Below, in pieces: positions 17,054-25,769 of a DNA stretch of 64,000 bases. Every line of letters starts with the position of its first letter. Position 1 is the stretch's first letter. Source of the stretch: Thermodesulforhabdaceae bacterium (GTDB lineage Bacteria; Desulfobacterota; Syntrophobacteria; Syntrophobacterales; Thermodesulforhabdaceae). The translations under genes and the position numbers were made by a program. The notes below the pieces were generated by a model. That model searched no databases. It had not been told where the DNA came from and saw nothing but the letters and a program-made list of their open reading frames with translations. The stretch covers positions 178,120 through 242,119 of the forward strand of contig JBBFKT010000002.1 in assembly GCA_037482015.1 (NCBI GenBank). Direction: 5' to 3'.

Positions 17054-18382
17054 TCACACCATACGTTGATATGTGGTTATAGACTCCACAAGACTATAAA
17101 ATGCTTCTACCGGCATCAATTTTCTTAAAGAAGAGCAATCAAATTTGGAAATCCGTGAGCTAGAGAGAGTATTCTGTGTAGCAAATCGAGTAGCAATAAC
17201 ATTAGCAATGAGAACAACTTTGGTCATGGGACTCATTTTTGAAAAACTCTCAACATCATCGTGTTTTTCTATAATTTCAGTTATATCGGCCGGTAAATGC
17301 CAGTATTCGGCAAGAAGTTTGCCCGCCTCTCCGTGATCCATTCCAAAATATTGGCGCTCCAATTCCTTCAGATCTGCACCTTCCACAAGGGCTTTTCGAT
17401 AAAAAAGGGGAGCAACATGATGAATATACTGGTCCAGCACTACTTTACCAATATCATGAAGAAGCCCTGCCGTATATGCTTCTCCCTCAGAAAGGTGCAA
17501 AATACCAGCAATAGTTTCAGCAAGATGGGCAGTAACTAATGAATGGCGGAATAAACCTCCACGACACATGGAATAACCGCCCACTCTGGTAGCAAAGACC
17601 TCATGACAACAAGCTGAAAGAATCATTTGCAGTAATCGACGCTCACCCAGTAAAACAACAGCTCGCTCTATAGAAGTAATAGGGGTAGGACATCCTAAAT
17701 ACGGCGAATTGCACAATCCCAAGATTTTGGCGCTAATTACCTGGTCCTTTTCTACTTTGTCAGCAACAAGAGCCATGTCATAGTTACCTGATCTCAACAT
17801 AGCAAGAATTTCAAGCGCAATTTGAGGAATAGGTTGAATTCGAGGAATCACCTCAATGATGTCATAACGGTTAACCTTAAAACTAGAAGGAGGTGTCACC
17901 TTGGTAGCCTTTTCCCCAATAGGTTCTACTTTAGTATTCATGGTCTGCAAATTGAGAGTAATCTTACACGAGAAAAAACCTCCAGTTTCGCCATACACAA
18001 TGGGAATATCCTTATCTCTGAGAAATTCTTCAACAATCATTAAAGTTCTTCCACCCACATTCATGTAGAAATCTTCGGTTATGGCGGGAGCAATAAGAGC
18101 ACCGCCAGCAACCACTGCTTCAAGCCTGCTTTTGTCGGCACCTTTTCGTATAAGCTCATTGAAAAAAATTGGGAGTCCGCTTTTAGCATAGGCTTCCCGC
18201 TGGTATGTCGTATCTGGGAGGGGCGGTTCAGGAAGTAATATATGGTAAAGTCCTCCAACGCCGTTTTTTCTATCCACAATGGTTAACCCGACGCAACTCC
18301 CAAGATAAGCTTCCAGAAGTTTCGGCTGTGACTTTTCTACGACGTAAGCCCCTGATGGAACAATTTCAAATGTTTCGCTCAT
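17054..18382 (-). CDS. CheD-HDOD domain fusion protein
   Basis: The N-terminal 160 residues are a CheD chemoreceptor glutamine deamidase: YLGSCVGLTI with the nucleophile cysteine (Cys30), GGLYHILLP with His47, and the GGA...GGRTL core. An HDOD domain follows (from about 170: PRIQPIPQIALEIL), with ILGLCNSPYLG, ITSIERAVVLLG and an HD-type AGLLHDIGK. CheD deamidates chemoreceptors; HDOD proteins act in signalling and regulation. The fusion is unusual. The start is uncertain: ATG 18406 overlaps the pyrD stop (ATGA), while ATG 18382 has GAAAGGG about 9 bases upstream and gives a family-like N-terminus, so I chose the latter. Catalytic residues look intact. Confidence 0.85.
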   Translation of the reverse strand: MSETFEIVPSGAYVVEKSQPKLLEAYLGSCVGLTIVDRKNGVGGLYHILLPEPPLPDTTYQREAYAKSGLPIFFNELIRKGADKSRLEAVVAGGALIAPAITEDFYMNVGGRTLMIVEEFLRDKDIPIVYGETGGFFSCKITLNLQTMNTKVEPIGEKATKVTPPSSFKVNRYDIIEVIPRIQPIPQIALEILAMLRSGNYDMALVADKVEKDQVISAKILGLCNSPYLGCPTPITSIERAVVLLGERRLLQMILSACCHEVFATRVGGYSMCRGGLFRHSLVTAHLAETIAGILHLSEGEAYTAGLLHDIGKVVLDQYIHHVAPLFYRKALVEGADLKELERQYFGMDHGEAGKLLAEYWHLPADITEIIEKHDDVESFSKMSPMTKVVLIANVIATRFATQNTLSSSRISKFDCSSLRKLMPVEAFYSLVESITTYQRMV

Positions 18383-18402
18383 AATAACAAACCCTTTCTT
18401 CG

Positions 18403-19335
18403 TCATTGGAGATTTTCTAATCTTCCTATAAAATCTTCAATGCGAGCGATTCTTTGAGATTTCATAAAGCTCTTTATCCCGTCAAGCACTTCAATAACTG
18501 TCCTGGGATTTACGAAATTCATCGTCCCAATCTGAACTGCTTTGGCTCCAACCAGGAGAAACTCCAGAGCATCCTCTGCTGTTGTAATGCCTCCAATGCC
18601 AATAACCGGCACTTTGACCGCTTTCACCACCTCATAGACACACCGAAGTGCAATAGGTTTTATGGCTGGTCCGGAAAGTCCACCCGTAATATTTCCAAGG
18701 CGTGGTTTTCTAGAATAAATGTTTACTGCCATGGCGGGAATAGTATTAATGCAAGATATAATATCAGTCCCTGCTTCTTCTACGGCTTTAGCTATTTCGG
18801 CTATGGATGTTACTTGAGGGGAGAGTTTAGTAATAAGGGGTAGGTTAGTAGCAGATCGCACTGTTTGCACTACAGATGCCGCCATAATTGGGTCAGATCC
18901 AAATGTCACACCACCTGCTTTAACGTTGGGGCAGCTGATGTTAATCTCCAGAGCTAAAATTCCATCCACGCTGTTGAACCTTCTAGCAATTTCGGCATAC
19001 TCATCTATCGTTTCACCAAAGATATTTACAATTGTTGGTATGTTTCGCTTACGCAAAAAAGGAAGTTTATCTGAAAGAAAAGCATCCAGCCCCACATTTT
19101 CCAGACCAATAGCGTTTATAAGACCCCCAGGAGTTTCTACAAGTCTTGGAGGAGGATTTCCTGGGCGAGGTTTTAGCGAAATACCTTTGACTACAACGGC
19201 TCCAATTTCTTCCAGAGGAACAACATCTGAGTATTCTCTACCATATCCGAAAGTCCCTGAAGCTACCATAACCGGATTTTTAAGGCTTATGGGACCAAGA
19301 TTTACCGAAATATCAGGAATCACATCACCGTTCAT
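18403..19335 (-). CDS. pyrD: dihydroorotate dehydrogenase, catalytic subunit (type 1B)
   Basis: Oxidises dihydroorotate to orotate in pyrimidine synthesis; type 1B enzymes pass electrons to NAD through the PyrK subunit. The 310-residue TIM-barrel protein has NPVMVASGTFGYG at the start, NISCPNVKAGG with the catalytic-base cysteine of class 1 enzymes, TKLSPQVT, and the FMN-phosphate segment GIGGITTAEDALEFLLVGA. The ATG at 19335 overlaps the pyrK stop (ATGA) with GGAG upstream; an in-frame ATG at 19350 is less likely. Genes pyrK and pyrD adjacent, as expected for the heterotetramer. Confidence 0.95.
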   Translation of the reverse strand: MNGDVIPDISVNLGPISLKNPVMVASGTFGYGREYSDVVPLEEIGAVVVKGISLKPRPGNPPPRLVETPGGLINAIGLENVGLDAFLSDKLPFLRKRNIPTIVNIFGETIDEYAEIARRFNSVDGILALEINISCPNVKAGGVTFGSDPIMAASVVQTVRSATNLPLITKLSPQVTSIAEIAKAVEEAGTDIISCINTIPAMAVNIYSRKPRLGNITGGLSGPAIKPIALRCVYEVVKAVKVPVIGIGGITTAEDALEFLLVGAKAVQIGTMNFVNPRTVIEVLDGIKSFMKSQRIARIEDFIGRLENLQ

Positions 19336-20153
19336 AGATACTGCTCCCACTTAATAACATCAGGAGAAAAAACCGGACCTTCAAAACATACATGAACATA
19401 TGAAGGACTATTAGAAAGTTCATTCTTTTTAGGTATTGCACATCCAAGACATGCTCCGACTCCGCAGCCCATAAGGGATTCAAGGGAAAATTGAGAAGGG
19501 ATGTTGTGTTGAAGCGCCCATTTAGCCACATGAGCAAGCATAACAGGTGGACCGCAAGCGTAAAGATATGAAGGAAGAACCTTTGATGCTTCACAATCAT
19601 TAACAGCACAACCTAGAACAGATCCACAAAAACCAAAGCTTCCATCATCGGTTGAATATTTAACTTCGCTGCATAATCTGGACAGCTCAGAAATACTCAG
19701 AAAATCAGATGACGATTTTGCACCGTAGTAAAGCACAAGGTGAACATCGGGTCGCTTCAACCTGATTTCTTCTATAAGAGACATTACCGAAGCAATGCCT
19801 ATCCCTCCAGCCAACACCCAAACGGTTTTGACTTCGGCGGGTGGCAAACGAAAGCCATTACCCAGAGGACCAAGAAGATCAAGTTCCTCGCCTTCCTTTT
19901 TTCTGGACAAAGCCATGGTTCCTTTGCCGACCAATCTGTAAGCTATTTCCACAATGCCTTCATCTTTTCTAATCCGAAAGAAAGAAAAGGGACGACGAAG
20001 AAGAGGTATCAAACCGTCGCTAATTCTTACCATTACAAATTGACCTGGACGAGCTTCCTTGGAAATATCTGGAGCCTTTAGAACAAGGTGATAGATAGAT
20101 GCCGTCAGAGAGCGATTTTCAATTATTATAGCTTTTTCAAGATGTTTCTTCAT
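19332..20153 (-). CDS. pyrK: dihydroorotate dehydrogenase electron transfer subunit PyrK
   Basis: FAD- and [2Fe-2S]-containing partner of PyrD that passes electrons to NAD. About 273 residues with a ferredoxin-reductase fold: FAD-binding RRPFSFF, the NAD-binding WVLAGGIGIA, and a C-terminal cysteine cluster CGVGACLGC plus a later VCFEGPVF, the ligand set of the iron-sulfur centre. The start chosen, ATG 20153, has GGAAGGAG about 10 bases upstream; a TTG at 20174 would overlap pgeF. The stop overlaps the pyrD start. The cysteine set seems complete. Confidence 0.93.
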   Translation of the reverse strand: MKKHLEKAIIIENRSLTASIYHLVLKAPDISKEARPGQFVMVRISDGLIPLLRRPFSFFRIRKDEGIVEIAYRLVGKGTMALSRKKEGEELDLLGPLGNGFRLPPAEVKTVWVLAGGIGIASVMSLIEEIRLKRPDVHLVLYYGAKSSSDFLSISELSRLCSEVKYSTDDGSFGFCGSVLGCAVNDCEASKVLPSYLYACGPPVMLAHVAKWALQHNIPSQFSLESLMGCGVGACLGCAIPKKNELSNSPSYVHVCFEGPVFSPDVIKWEQYL

Positions 20154-20161
20154 GACAATTT

Positions 20162-20959
20162 TTACTCCTTCCAACCTGCGACCACAGCCATACGACCACT
20201 TTTCTTTTCTCGGCGGTAAGAGAAGAAATATTCAGGGTGACAGCGAGTACACCAGCCACTCACATAAATATTTTCAGGCCTAAGTCCCGCATTAACTAAT
20301 TGAGTTACAGAAATATCCCAGAGATTAAAGTAATTTTCCTTTGTCTGGAAACGCCAAAATGCCTGCGGAAAGATGTCCCTGTAGCTAACAAACTCGGCGC
20401 AGCAGGGGCCAAGTGAGGGGCTTATGGCGGCTATGATATCCTTAGGCTGCGAAGCAAATCGATGCTTCATAACATTTACCACCATGCTGACAATATTTTG
20501 GACATTTCCTCTCCATCCACAGTGAACATTAGCTACAACATGACGCGAAGGATCTACCAAAATTATTGCTTGACAGTCGCCCGTTTTAACCATCAGTCCA
20601 ATATCAGGAAGATTGGTTACCATTGCATCAGCCTCACCAAGATGAATAAGTATTGATTCCGACTTATGCAAGGGAAGATTTTCGTCAATAACGACGATCT
20701 TACTTCCGTGAACCTGGCTACAGCTTGCGAGACGTGAAAAATTCAATTCCGCACGAACCAGCTCAGTGTTTCTGAGTACATTTTCTTCAGAATCACCGGT
20801 AGAAAAAGCAACATTAAGGAAGTTGTATGGTGGAGGGCTTACACCACCGGACCTTCCGAAGATGCCGTATTTTAAGCCGGGAATTTCATCCAAAGCGGTA
20901 AACCTAAAAAGCGTAAAACCATTTACTGAAACAGGAATAGCTATTTTTGAACTTTCCAA
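20162..20959 (-). CDS. pgeF: YfiH/PgeF-family peptidoglycan editing factor (laccase domain)
   Basis: Member of the DUF152/YfiH family; E. coli YfiH (PgeF) is a purine-nucleoside/peptidoglycan-editing type cytoplasmic protein with a Zn/Cu site. In 265 residues the metal-site motifs are visible: CSQVHGSKIV (His), VKTGDCQAI (Cys), and VANVHCGWRGNV (His), with the C-terminal CTRCHPEYFFSYRR. The start is TTG at 20959, since an in-frame TGA lies two codons upstream; GGAGGT precedes it by 11 bases. It heads the minus-strand operon with pyrK-pyrD. Confidence 0.9.
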   Translation of the reverse strand: MESSKIAIPVSVNGFTLFRFTALDEIPGLKYGIFGRSGGVSPPPYNFLNVAFSTGDSEENVLRNTELVRAELNFSRLASCSQVHGSKIVVIDENLPLHKSESILIHLGEADAMVTNLPDIGLMVKTGDCQAIILVDPSRHVVANVHCGWRGNVQNIVSMVVNVMKHRFASQPKDIIAAISPSLGPCCAEFVSYRDIFPQAFWRFQTKENYFNLWDISVTQLVNAGLRPENIYVSGWCTRCHPEYFFSYRREKKSGRMAVVAGWKE

Positions 20960-21124
20960 CCTTCAAAGCTACCTCCGTAAAATTTGATTATATTTGCAAA
21001 TCGTTTCTACTTTTTTGTCTATTTTAGGTCAAGGCTGAATAAATTTTAACAAATCATGCTTGCAGGCAAAACCGCTAATTTCTTTTTAGGGATCCTGTGT
21101 GGTCGTAGAAATACGATTGTTGGT

Positions 21125-21633
21125 GAGGGTGTTCTAAAAAATCACGACGATAACGCGAGCCGTATCGTAGGGGCATGGCATGTCATGCCCCTACATATGA
21201 TGCGCTATTTCAACCAACGATCTTATTCTAGCGTGATCAAAACGTAAGAACTTAAAAAGATTCCAAATAAAGGACAATTTCATGAAACAGGGGATGGTCT
21301 TCTAAAAAGATGTCGGTAGGGGTGGAAGATTTTTAGCCTCTATTTTGGTCGCCGAGGATGGCGACTCTCCCAGTATTTTACCGCCGTCCGGTTTCTGGGG
21401 GCGACCGGTCGAGATCGCCCCTACAACACCCCTATTTTCGCTATAGGTGTGTCCTAAAGAACTCCGTAATAAATTTTAGGGGCGACGCATGTGTCGCCCC
21501 CTACAGTTATGCGGTGAATCGTATATTGAGGTCGTTTTTTAGCTACCTGAGTCCGGGAAGGTTTTCCAAGCTGAATTTCGTCCCTGACTTTTTATATTTC
21601 GCCACCCCGTAAGGGAAATTTTAGAACACCCTC
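21125..21633. mobile_element. 509-bp MITE-like non-autonomous element with 15-bp inverted ends
   Basis: The ends are perfect inverted repeats: GAGGGTGTTCTAAAA (21125-21139) and TTTTAGAACACCCTC (21619-21633). The 9 bases just outside are identical on both sides (ATTGTTGGT at 21116-21124 and 21634-21642), a clear target-site duplication. The inside has no credible gene but three palindromic GTAGGGG...CCCCTAC modules (about 21167-21194, 21398-21424, 21478-21508). It is therefore a non-autonomous transposon moved by a transposase not in the window. It accounts for most of the 890-base gap between pgeF and prmA; the flanks (20960-21115, 21643-21847) hold nothing else recognisable beyond likely promoters. 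Confidence 0.8.
21146..21281. repeat. dispersed repeat, copy B, inside the MITE-like element
   Basis: Counterpart of 10496-10640. It has a near-perfect palindrome (21167-21194, one mismatch) followed by the same flank: ATGATGCGCTATTTCAACCA, then GTGATCAAAACGTAAG and AAGATTCCAAATAAAGGA. Copy A lacks the 15-base inverted ends seen around this copy, so copy A is a decayed element or the repeat module is independent of them. Confidence 0.75.
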
Positions 21634-21847
21634 ATTGTTGGTTGACACGGCATCATTTTGATCTATAGAGGTAGGCTTTATGTTTATCTTCCGATAATGT
21701 ATATTATGTAAACTAAAAGTTAGTTCTACCATTTAAGGCCGAAATTACGATAGTTCAATATTTAAATAACCCCCTTCCGAAATCATTACATTTGAGTTAT
21801 TCTTTCCAGGCATATGTTACAAAAAAATTCCTGAGGGGCTAATATTT

Positions 21848-22723
21848 ATGACTAAACAAACTGTTTACAAGCTTCAGGTTCGAATAGACTCCAATGTCGA
21901 TGAATCGCTCATGGACGAGTTTACATCAATGATCGCTATGAACCTTCAACGACCTGTGCTACAACTTTCATCCAACATTCTTGAATTATCCGCATCAACC
22001 GAAGAACAACAATTTATCATCTCATCCATATCCAATCTTGCCAATTCTTTTCTTTCACAGCCTATAAAGGTAACCATAGAATCCTATGATGATTCGGACT
22101 GGGAATCAGAATGGAAAAAACACATAAAACCCATTGAAGTTGGCAAGAAATTTCTTATATGCCCATCCTGGGAATTTCCGCCCCATAATGACCAGAACCG
22201 TCTTGTGATAACTATAGATCCAGGTATGGCATTTGGCACTGGACACCACGAAACAACAAGATTATGTCTCGAATGGATTGATCGTTTCGCTCTTGCTAAC
22301 CGAGAAATCCTTTCCAGAATATCCCTTCTAGACGTGGGAACAGGTTCGGGCATCCTTGCCATAGCATCCGCTCTAGTTGGTTTCGGTTCCATCACCGCCA
22401 TAGACAACGACCCCGAAGCTATAAGCGTCGCTCGGGAAAATGCTCTTAAAAACAACGTTTATGAAAAAATCAACTTTTTCGTAGGTGAGCCTTCGGAAAT
22501 TAATGGAGCCTTTGATGTTGTTATTGCTAACATACAGTCGAATGTGCTTATAGAGATGGCTCCTCTTTTGACCAGAAAAACCGTCATGAGGCTTGTGCTT
22601 TCTGGTATTCTTAAAGAACAAGAGAAGAGCGTCAGGGTTGCTTTTGAAACAAAACAATCATTTTCAGGAGTGTCACTATCGCAATTAGGTGAGTGGGTGC
22701 TTCTCGATTTTGCATATGTATGA
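21848..22723 (+). CDS. prmA: ribosomal protein L11 methyltransferase
   Basis: Trimethylates ribosomal protein L11 using SAM. The 291-residue protein has an N-terminal substrate-recognition domain (about 1-75) and a catalytic domain with DPGMAFGTGHHETTRLCLEW, motif I LLDVGTGSGILAIA at about 157-170, the acidic ITAIDNDPEA and the NIQSNVL loop (family N-I-x-x-N). GAGGGGC precedes the ATG. The stop is directly adjacent to the CCA end of the convergent tRNA gene. Normal length and no missing motif. Confidence 0.93.
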   Translation: MTKQTVYKLQVRIDSNVDESLMDEFTSMIAMNLQRPVLQLSSNILELSASTEEQQFIISSISNLANSFLSQPIKVTIESYDDSDWESEWKKHIKPIEVGKKFLICPSWEFPPHNDQNRLVITIDPGMAFGTGHHETTRLCLEWIDRFALANREILSRISLLDVGTGSGILAIASALVGFGSITAIDNDPEAISVARENALKNNVYEKINFFVGEPSEINGAFDVVIANIQSNVLIEMAPLLTRKTVMRLVLSGILKEQEKSVRVAFETKQSFSGVSLSQLGEWVLLDFAYV

Positions 22724-22800
22724 TGGTCGGGACGACTGGATTTGAACCAGCGACTTCTGCGTCCCGAACGCAGCGCTCTACCAAGCTGAGCCACGTCCCG
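22724..22800 (-). tRNA. tRNA-Pro (anticodon CGG)
   Basis: The 77-base minus-strand sequence folds as a cloverleaf. Acceptor stem CGGGACG pairs with CGTCCCG, discriminator A, and CCA is encoded (22724-22726). The D arm includes GCTCAGCTTGGTAGAGC, the anticodon stem is CTGCG/CGCAG with loop TTCGGGA (anticodon CGG, reading CCG), and the T arm is GCTGG TTCAAAT CCAGT. It lies immediately after the prmA stop on the opposite strand. Confidence 0.95.
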
Positions 22801-22889
22801 ATCCGGTCAAGATAAATAACACATGAGTTGGGCTTCTGTCTAGAGATTTGATGGGTTAACTTTTATTTATGCTAGAAGGAATATAGCCG

Positions 22890-23999
22890 TTGCATAACTG
22901 GGTTGAAATCGATCTTAGCGCTCTTAAAAGAAACTACCAGCGTATAAGAAATCTAGTCAAGCCGGGCGTCTCGGTTGCTCCGGTCGTAAAAGCCGAAGCT
23001 TACGGTCATGGAATGATTAAGGTTGCCAAAGCTCTTTTCCAACTGAAACCAGAATGGCTCGCTGTAAGCAAGTTTTCGGAAGCCGTTATTCTCAGAGATG
23101 TGGGCATTACAACTCCTATTCTTGTTCTTTCCGGTTTACTTCCAGACGAATACGAAGAAGCTCTAGCTAGAAACATAACCCCCGTGGTTTATACGATGGA
23201 ACAACTTTATCTGTGTGAAACCGCCGGTAAAAAGCGACTTATGCCCTTCCCTGTCCATATAAAAATAGATACCGGAATGGGGCGCCTGGGTTTCAGAGAG
23301 GAATCACTTTCTGAACTCATTTCAAAACTTAAAGATTCTCTATGGATTAGCCCTATCGGAGTGATGTCTCACTTTGCCGATGCAGACGACGAATCGTCAT
23401 CTTTTCCGCTTACTCAGCTTGCACGATTTCGGAATTTTTTAAACCACATGCAAAGTTCATTAAATAGACTTCCGCCTTACATCCATATTGCCAACAGCGC
23501 CGGCACTGTCAGATATCCTGAATCCCATTACACAATGGTTCGACCTGGGTTGGTGCTTTATGGCCCAACGAGCTTTGCAGAGGATTTTGAACCTGTAATG
23601 AGTCTGAAAGCTCGTATTCTCCAGGTAAAGAAAGTTCCTTCTGGAACTCCAATTGGATACGGAAGAAGCTTTGTTGCCCCTGAGCCCATGGTTATTGCCA
23701 CGGTTTCTATTGGCTACGGCGATGGCTATCCTAGAGCTCTTTCCAACAAGGCTAAAGTTTTGATCCAGGGAAAACGATGTCCCGTTGTGGGAAGAGTGTC
23801 AATGAACCTTATAACTGTCGATGTATCCCATCTTTCTACCTTTCCTAGGGAAGGTGAAGAAGTTGTCCTGCTAGGGTATCAAGGCAAGGAAATAATTAGC
23901 GCCGACGAACTTGCTTCAAAAGTTGGAACAATCAGTTACGAAATCTATTGTAGAATTGGTTCAAATCCAGTAAAGCGCTACATTGAGACACAAGAATGA
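22890..23999 (+). CDS. alr: alanine racemase
   Basis: PLP enzyme interconverting L- and D-alanine for peptidoglycan. The 369-residue protein has the PLP lysine Lys34 in VVKAEAYGHG (usually VVKANAYGHG), HIKIDTGMGRLGF, and the catalytic tyrosine in GYGDGYPRAL. The start is TTG at 22890, with GAAGGA 9 bases upstream; no ATG fits. A 104-base gap with a small palindrome separates it from argS. The Asn-to-Glu change next to the PLP lysine is the only variation noticed. Confidence 0.94.
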   Translation: MHNWVEIDLSALKRNYQRIRNLVKPGVSVAPVVKAEAYGHGMIKVAKALFQLKPEWLAVSKFSEAVILRDVGITTPILVLSGLLPDEYEEALARNITPVVYTMEQLYLCETAGKKRLMPFPVHIKIDTGMGRLGFREESLSELISKLKDSLWISPIGVMSHFADADDESSSFPLTQLARFRNFLNHMQSSLNRLPPYIHIANSAGTVRYPESHYTMVRPGLVLYGPTSFAEDFEPVMSLKARILQVKKVPSGTPIGYGRSFVAPEPMVIATVSIGYGDGYPRALSNKAKVLIQGKRCPVVGRVSMNLITVDVSHLSTFPREGEEVVLLGYQGKEIISADELASKVGTISYEIYCRIGSNPVKRYIETQE

Positions 24000-24047
24000 G
24001 AAATTTTTGCTCCTGTGTGTTCACGAAGACCGATCTGATTTTAACTC

Positions 24048-24073
24048 TAGGGCGCACGATCTTGTGCTCCCTA
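24048..24073. repeat. REP-like imperfect palindrome between alr and argS
   Basis: TAGGGCGCAC and GTGCTCCCTA face each other around GATCTT, with one mismatch. The GGGCGCAC/GTGC(T)CCC pattern resembles the palindromes at 26853-26887 and within the MITE-like element, so it may be a solitary palindrome of the same dispersed group. No T-run follows, so it is not an obvious terminator. Confidence 0.5.
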
Positions 24074-24103
24074 CCATCTCACAGATAGTGGAGGCGCAAC
24101 AAG

Positions 24104-25768
24104 ATGGCACTGGTAAGAAAGGAACTTTCCTTCATCGTTCGCAAAGCCTTACAAGATACATTTGGAATTAACGAAGATTTTGAGCCAGAACTTGAAATTC
24201 CTTCTATAGCTCAGCATGGAGATTATGCAACCAATGCGGCAATGGTGCTTGCTAGAAGTCTAAAGAAGAACCCCAAAGAGATTGCTGAAAAACTGAAAGA
24301 GCCCATAACTTCACTTGGATCAAATATTCTAGATAGACTGGAAATTGCAGGTCCAGGGTTTATAAACTTCTTTGTCAGAAAGGAAGCTTTTAAACAAGTA
24401 ATTCCGATGATCTTTGAGCAAAGGGAGAATTTTGGCAGAACAGATATTGGTAAGGGACAGTTTGTGCAAGTAGAATTTGTTAGCGCAAATCCCACGGGAC
24501 CTTTACATGTAGGTCACGGTCGCGGTGCCGCTGTGGGAGACGCTCTTTCTAGAATACTCGATGCATGTGGTTATAGAGTCCATCGCGAATACTACATAAA
24601 CGATGTCGGCAAGCAGATGAACATTCTCGGGCGAAGTCTCTACCTGCGATATCTGGAGCTTTCAGGTAAGTCCATAGAATTTCCTGAGGATCATTACCGA
24701 GGCGACTACATGAAAGAACTTGCTCAGGATTTTCTTCGAGAAGTAGGAACCAGATACATCGATCTTCCGGAAGAGGAAGTGGTTCCAATTTGTTCAAAGT
24801 ATGCGGCGCAAAAGATTCTTGACGGCATAAGAAAAGATCTTGAGGATTTTCGAGTAACCTACGACGAGTGGTTTAGCGAAGAAAGGCTTCACCACGAAGG
24901 AATGGTAGAAAAAGCAATTGATCAGCTTAGAAGCCGTGGCTTCATATACGAACAGGATTGTGCGATATGGTTTAAGAGTTCTCTTTTCGGGGATGAAAAG
25001 GACAGAGTTATAATTAGAAGCAACGGAGCAAAAACTTACTTCGCCGCTGACATTGCCTATCACTGGAACAAAATGGAGCGAGGATTTGATAGGATAATTG
25101 ATATTTGGGGAGCTGATCATCACGGCTATGTGCCAAGAATCAAAGCAGTCGTTCAAGCTCTGGGGTTTGATTCGGAAAAGTTAAATGTTATCCTTGTACA
25201 ATTGGTAAATCTCCTTAGGGGCGGGCAACCGGTAGCGATGTCAACTCGAGCTGGTGAATTCGTTACCCTTAGAGAAGTAATGGATGAGGTTGGTGTTGAT
25301 GCCGCTCGATACATTTTCCTAACACGTCGCTCTGACAGTCCTCTAGACTTTGATCTTGAACTGGCAAAGGCACAAAGTAGCGAAAATCCTGTCTATTATG
25401 TTCAGTATGCCCATGCCAGGATAAGTAGCTTACTAGGTGTGGCAAGTGAACGAGGTGTTGCAATAGATATGGAAAAGGCTTTCAAACATCTCGACCGTCT
25501 GGAAGAACCTCAGGAAATTCAACTGGCAAAAATTCTTGGAGAATTTCCTTTCGTCTTAAGGAAGAGCGCCGAATGCTTTGAGCCCCACCGTATCCCTTAC
25601 TACCTTCACGAATTGGCATCCACCTTCCATGCCTATTACAATCACCACAGGATCCTTACCGATGATGAAGAGCTAACTCAGGCTAGGTTAGCGCTCGCTG
25701 TATCCATACATATCGTGCTCAAAAATGGTTTGAACCTTATAGGAGTTTCAGCACCGGATAAAATGTAA
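24104..25768 (+). CDS. argS: arginyl-tRNA synthetase
   Basis: Charges tRNA-Arg. The 554-residue protein has the N-terminal Add1-like domain, then VEFVSANPTGPLHVGHGRGA with the HIGH motif (HVGH), the degenerate KMSKS loop VAMSTRAGEFVTL normal for ArgRS, and a C-terminal DALR-type anticodon-binding domain starting near residue 430. GGAGGC precedes the ATG by about 9 bases. The SPOR protein gene follows with one base between stop and start, implying coupling. Confidence 0.95.
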   Translation: MALVRKELSFIVRKALQDTFGINEDFEPELEIPSIAQHGDYATNAAMVLARSLKKNPKEIAEKLKEPITSLGSNILDRLEIAGPGFINFFVRKEAFKQVIPMIFEQRENFGRTDIGKGQFVQVEFVSANPTGPLHVGHGRGAAVGDALSRILDACGYRVHREYYINDVGKQMNILGRSLYLRYLELSGKSIEFPEDHYRGDYMKELAQDFLREVGTRYIDLPEEEVVPICSKYAAQKILDGIRKDLEDFRVTYDEWFSEERLHHEGMVEKAIDQLRSRGFIYEQDCAIWFKSSLFGDEKDRVIIRSNGAKTYFAADIAYHWNKMERGFDRIIDIWGADHHGYVPRIKAVVQALGFDSEKLNVILVQLVNLLRGGQPVAMSTRAGEFVTLREVMDEVGVDAARYIFLTRRSDSPLDFDLELAKAQSSENPVYYVQYAHARISSLLGVASERGVAIDMEKAFKHLDRLEEPQEIQLAKILGEFPFVLRKSAECFEPHRIPYYLHELASTFHAYYNHHRILTDDEELTQARLALAVSIHIVLKNGLNLIGVSAPDKM

Positions 25769-25769
25769 A

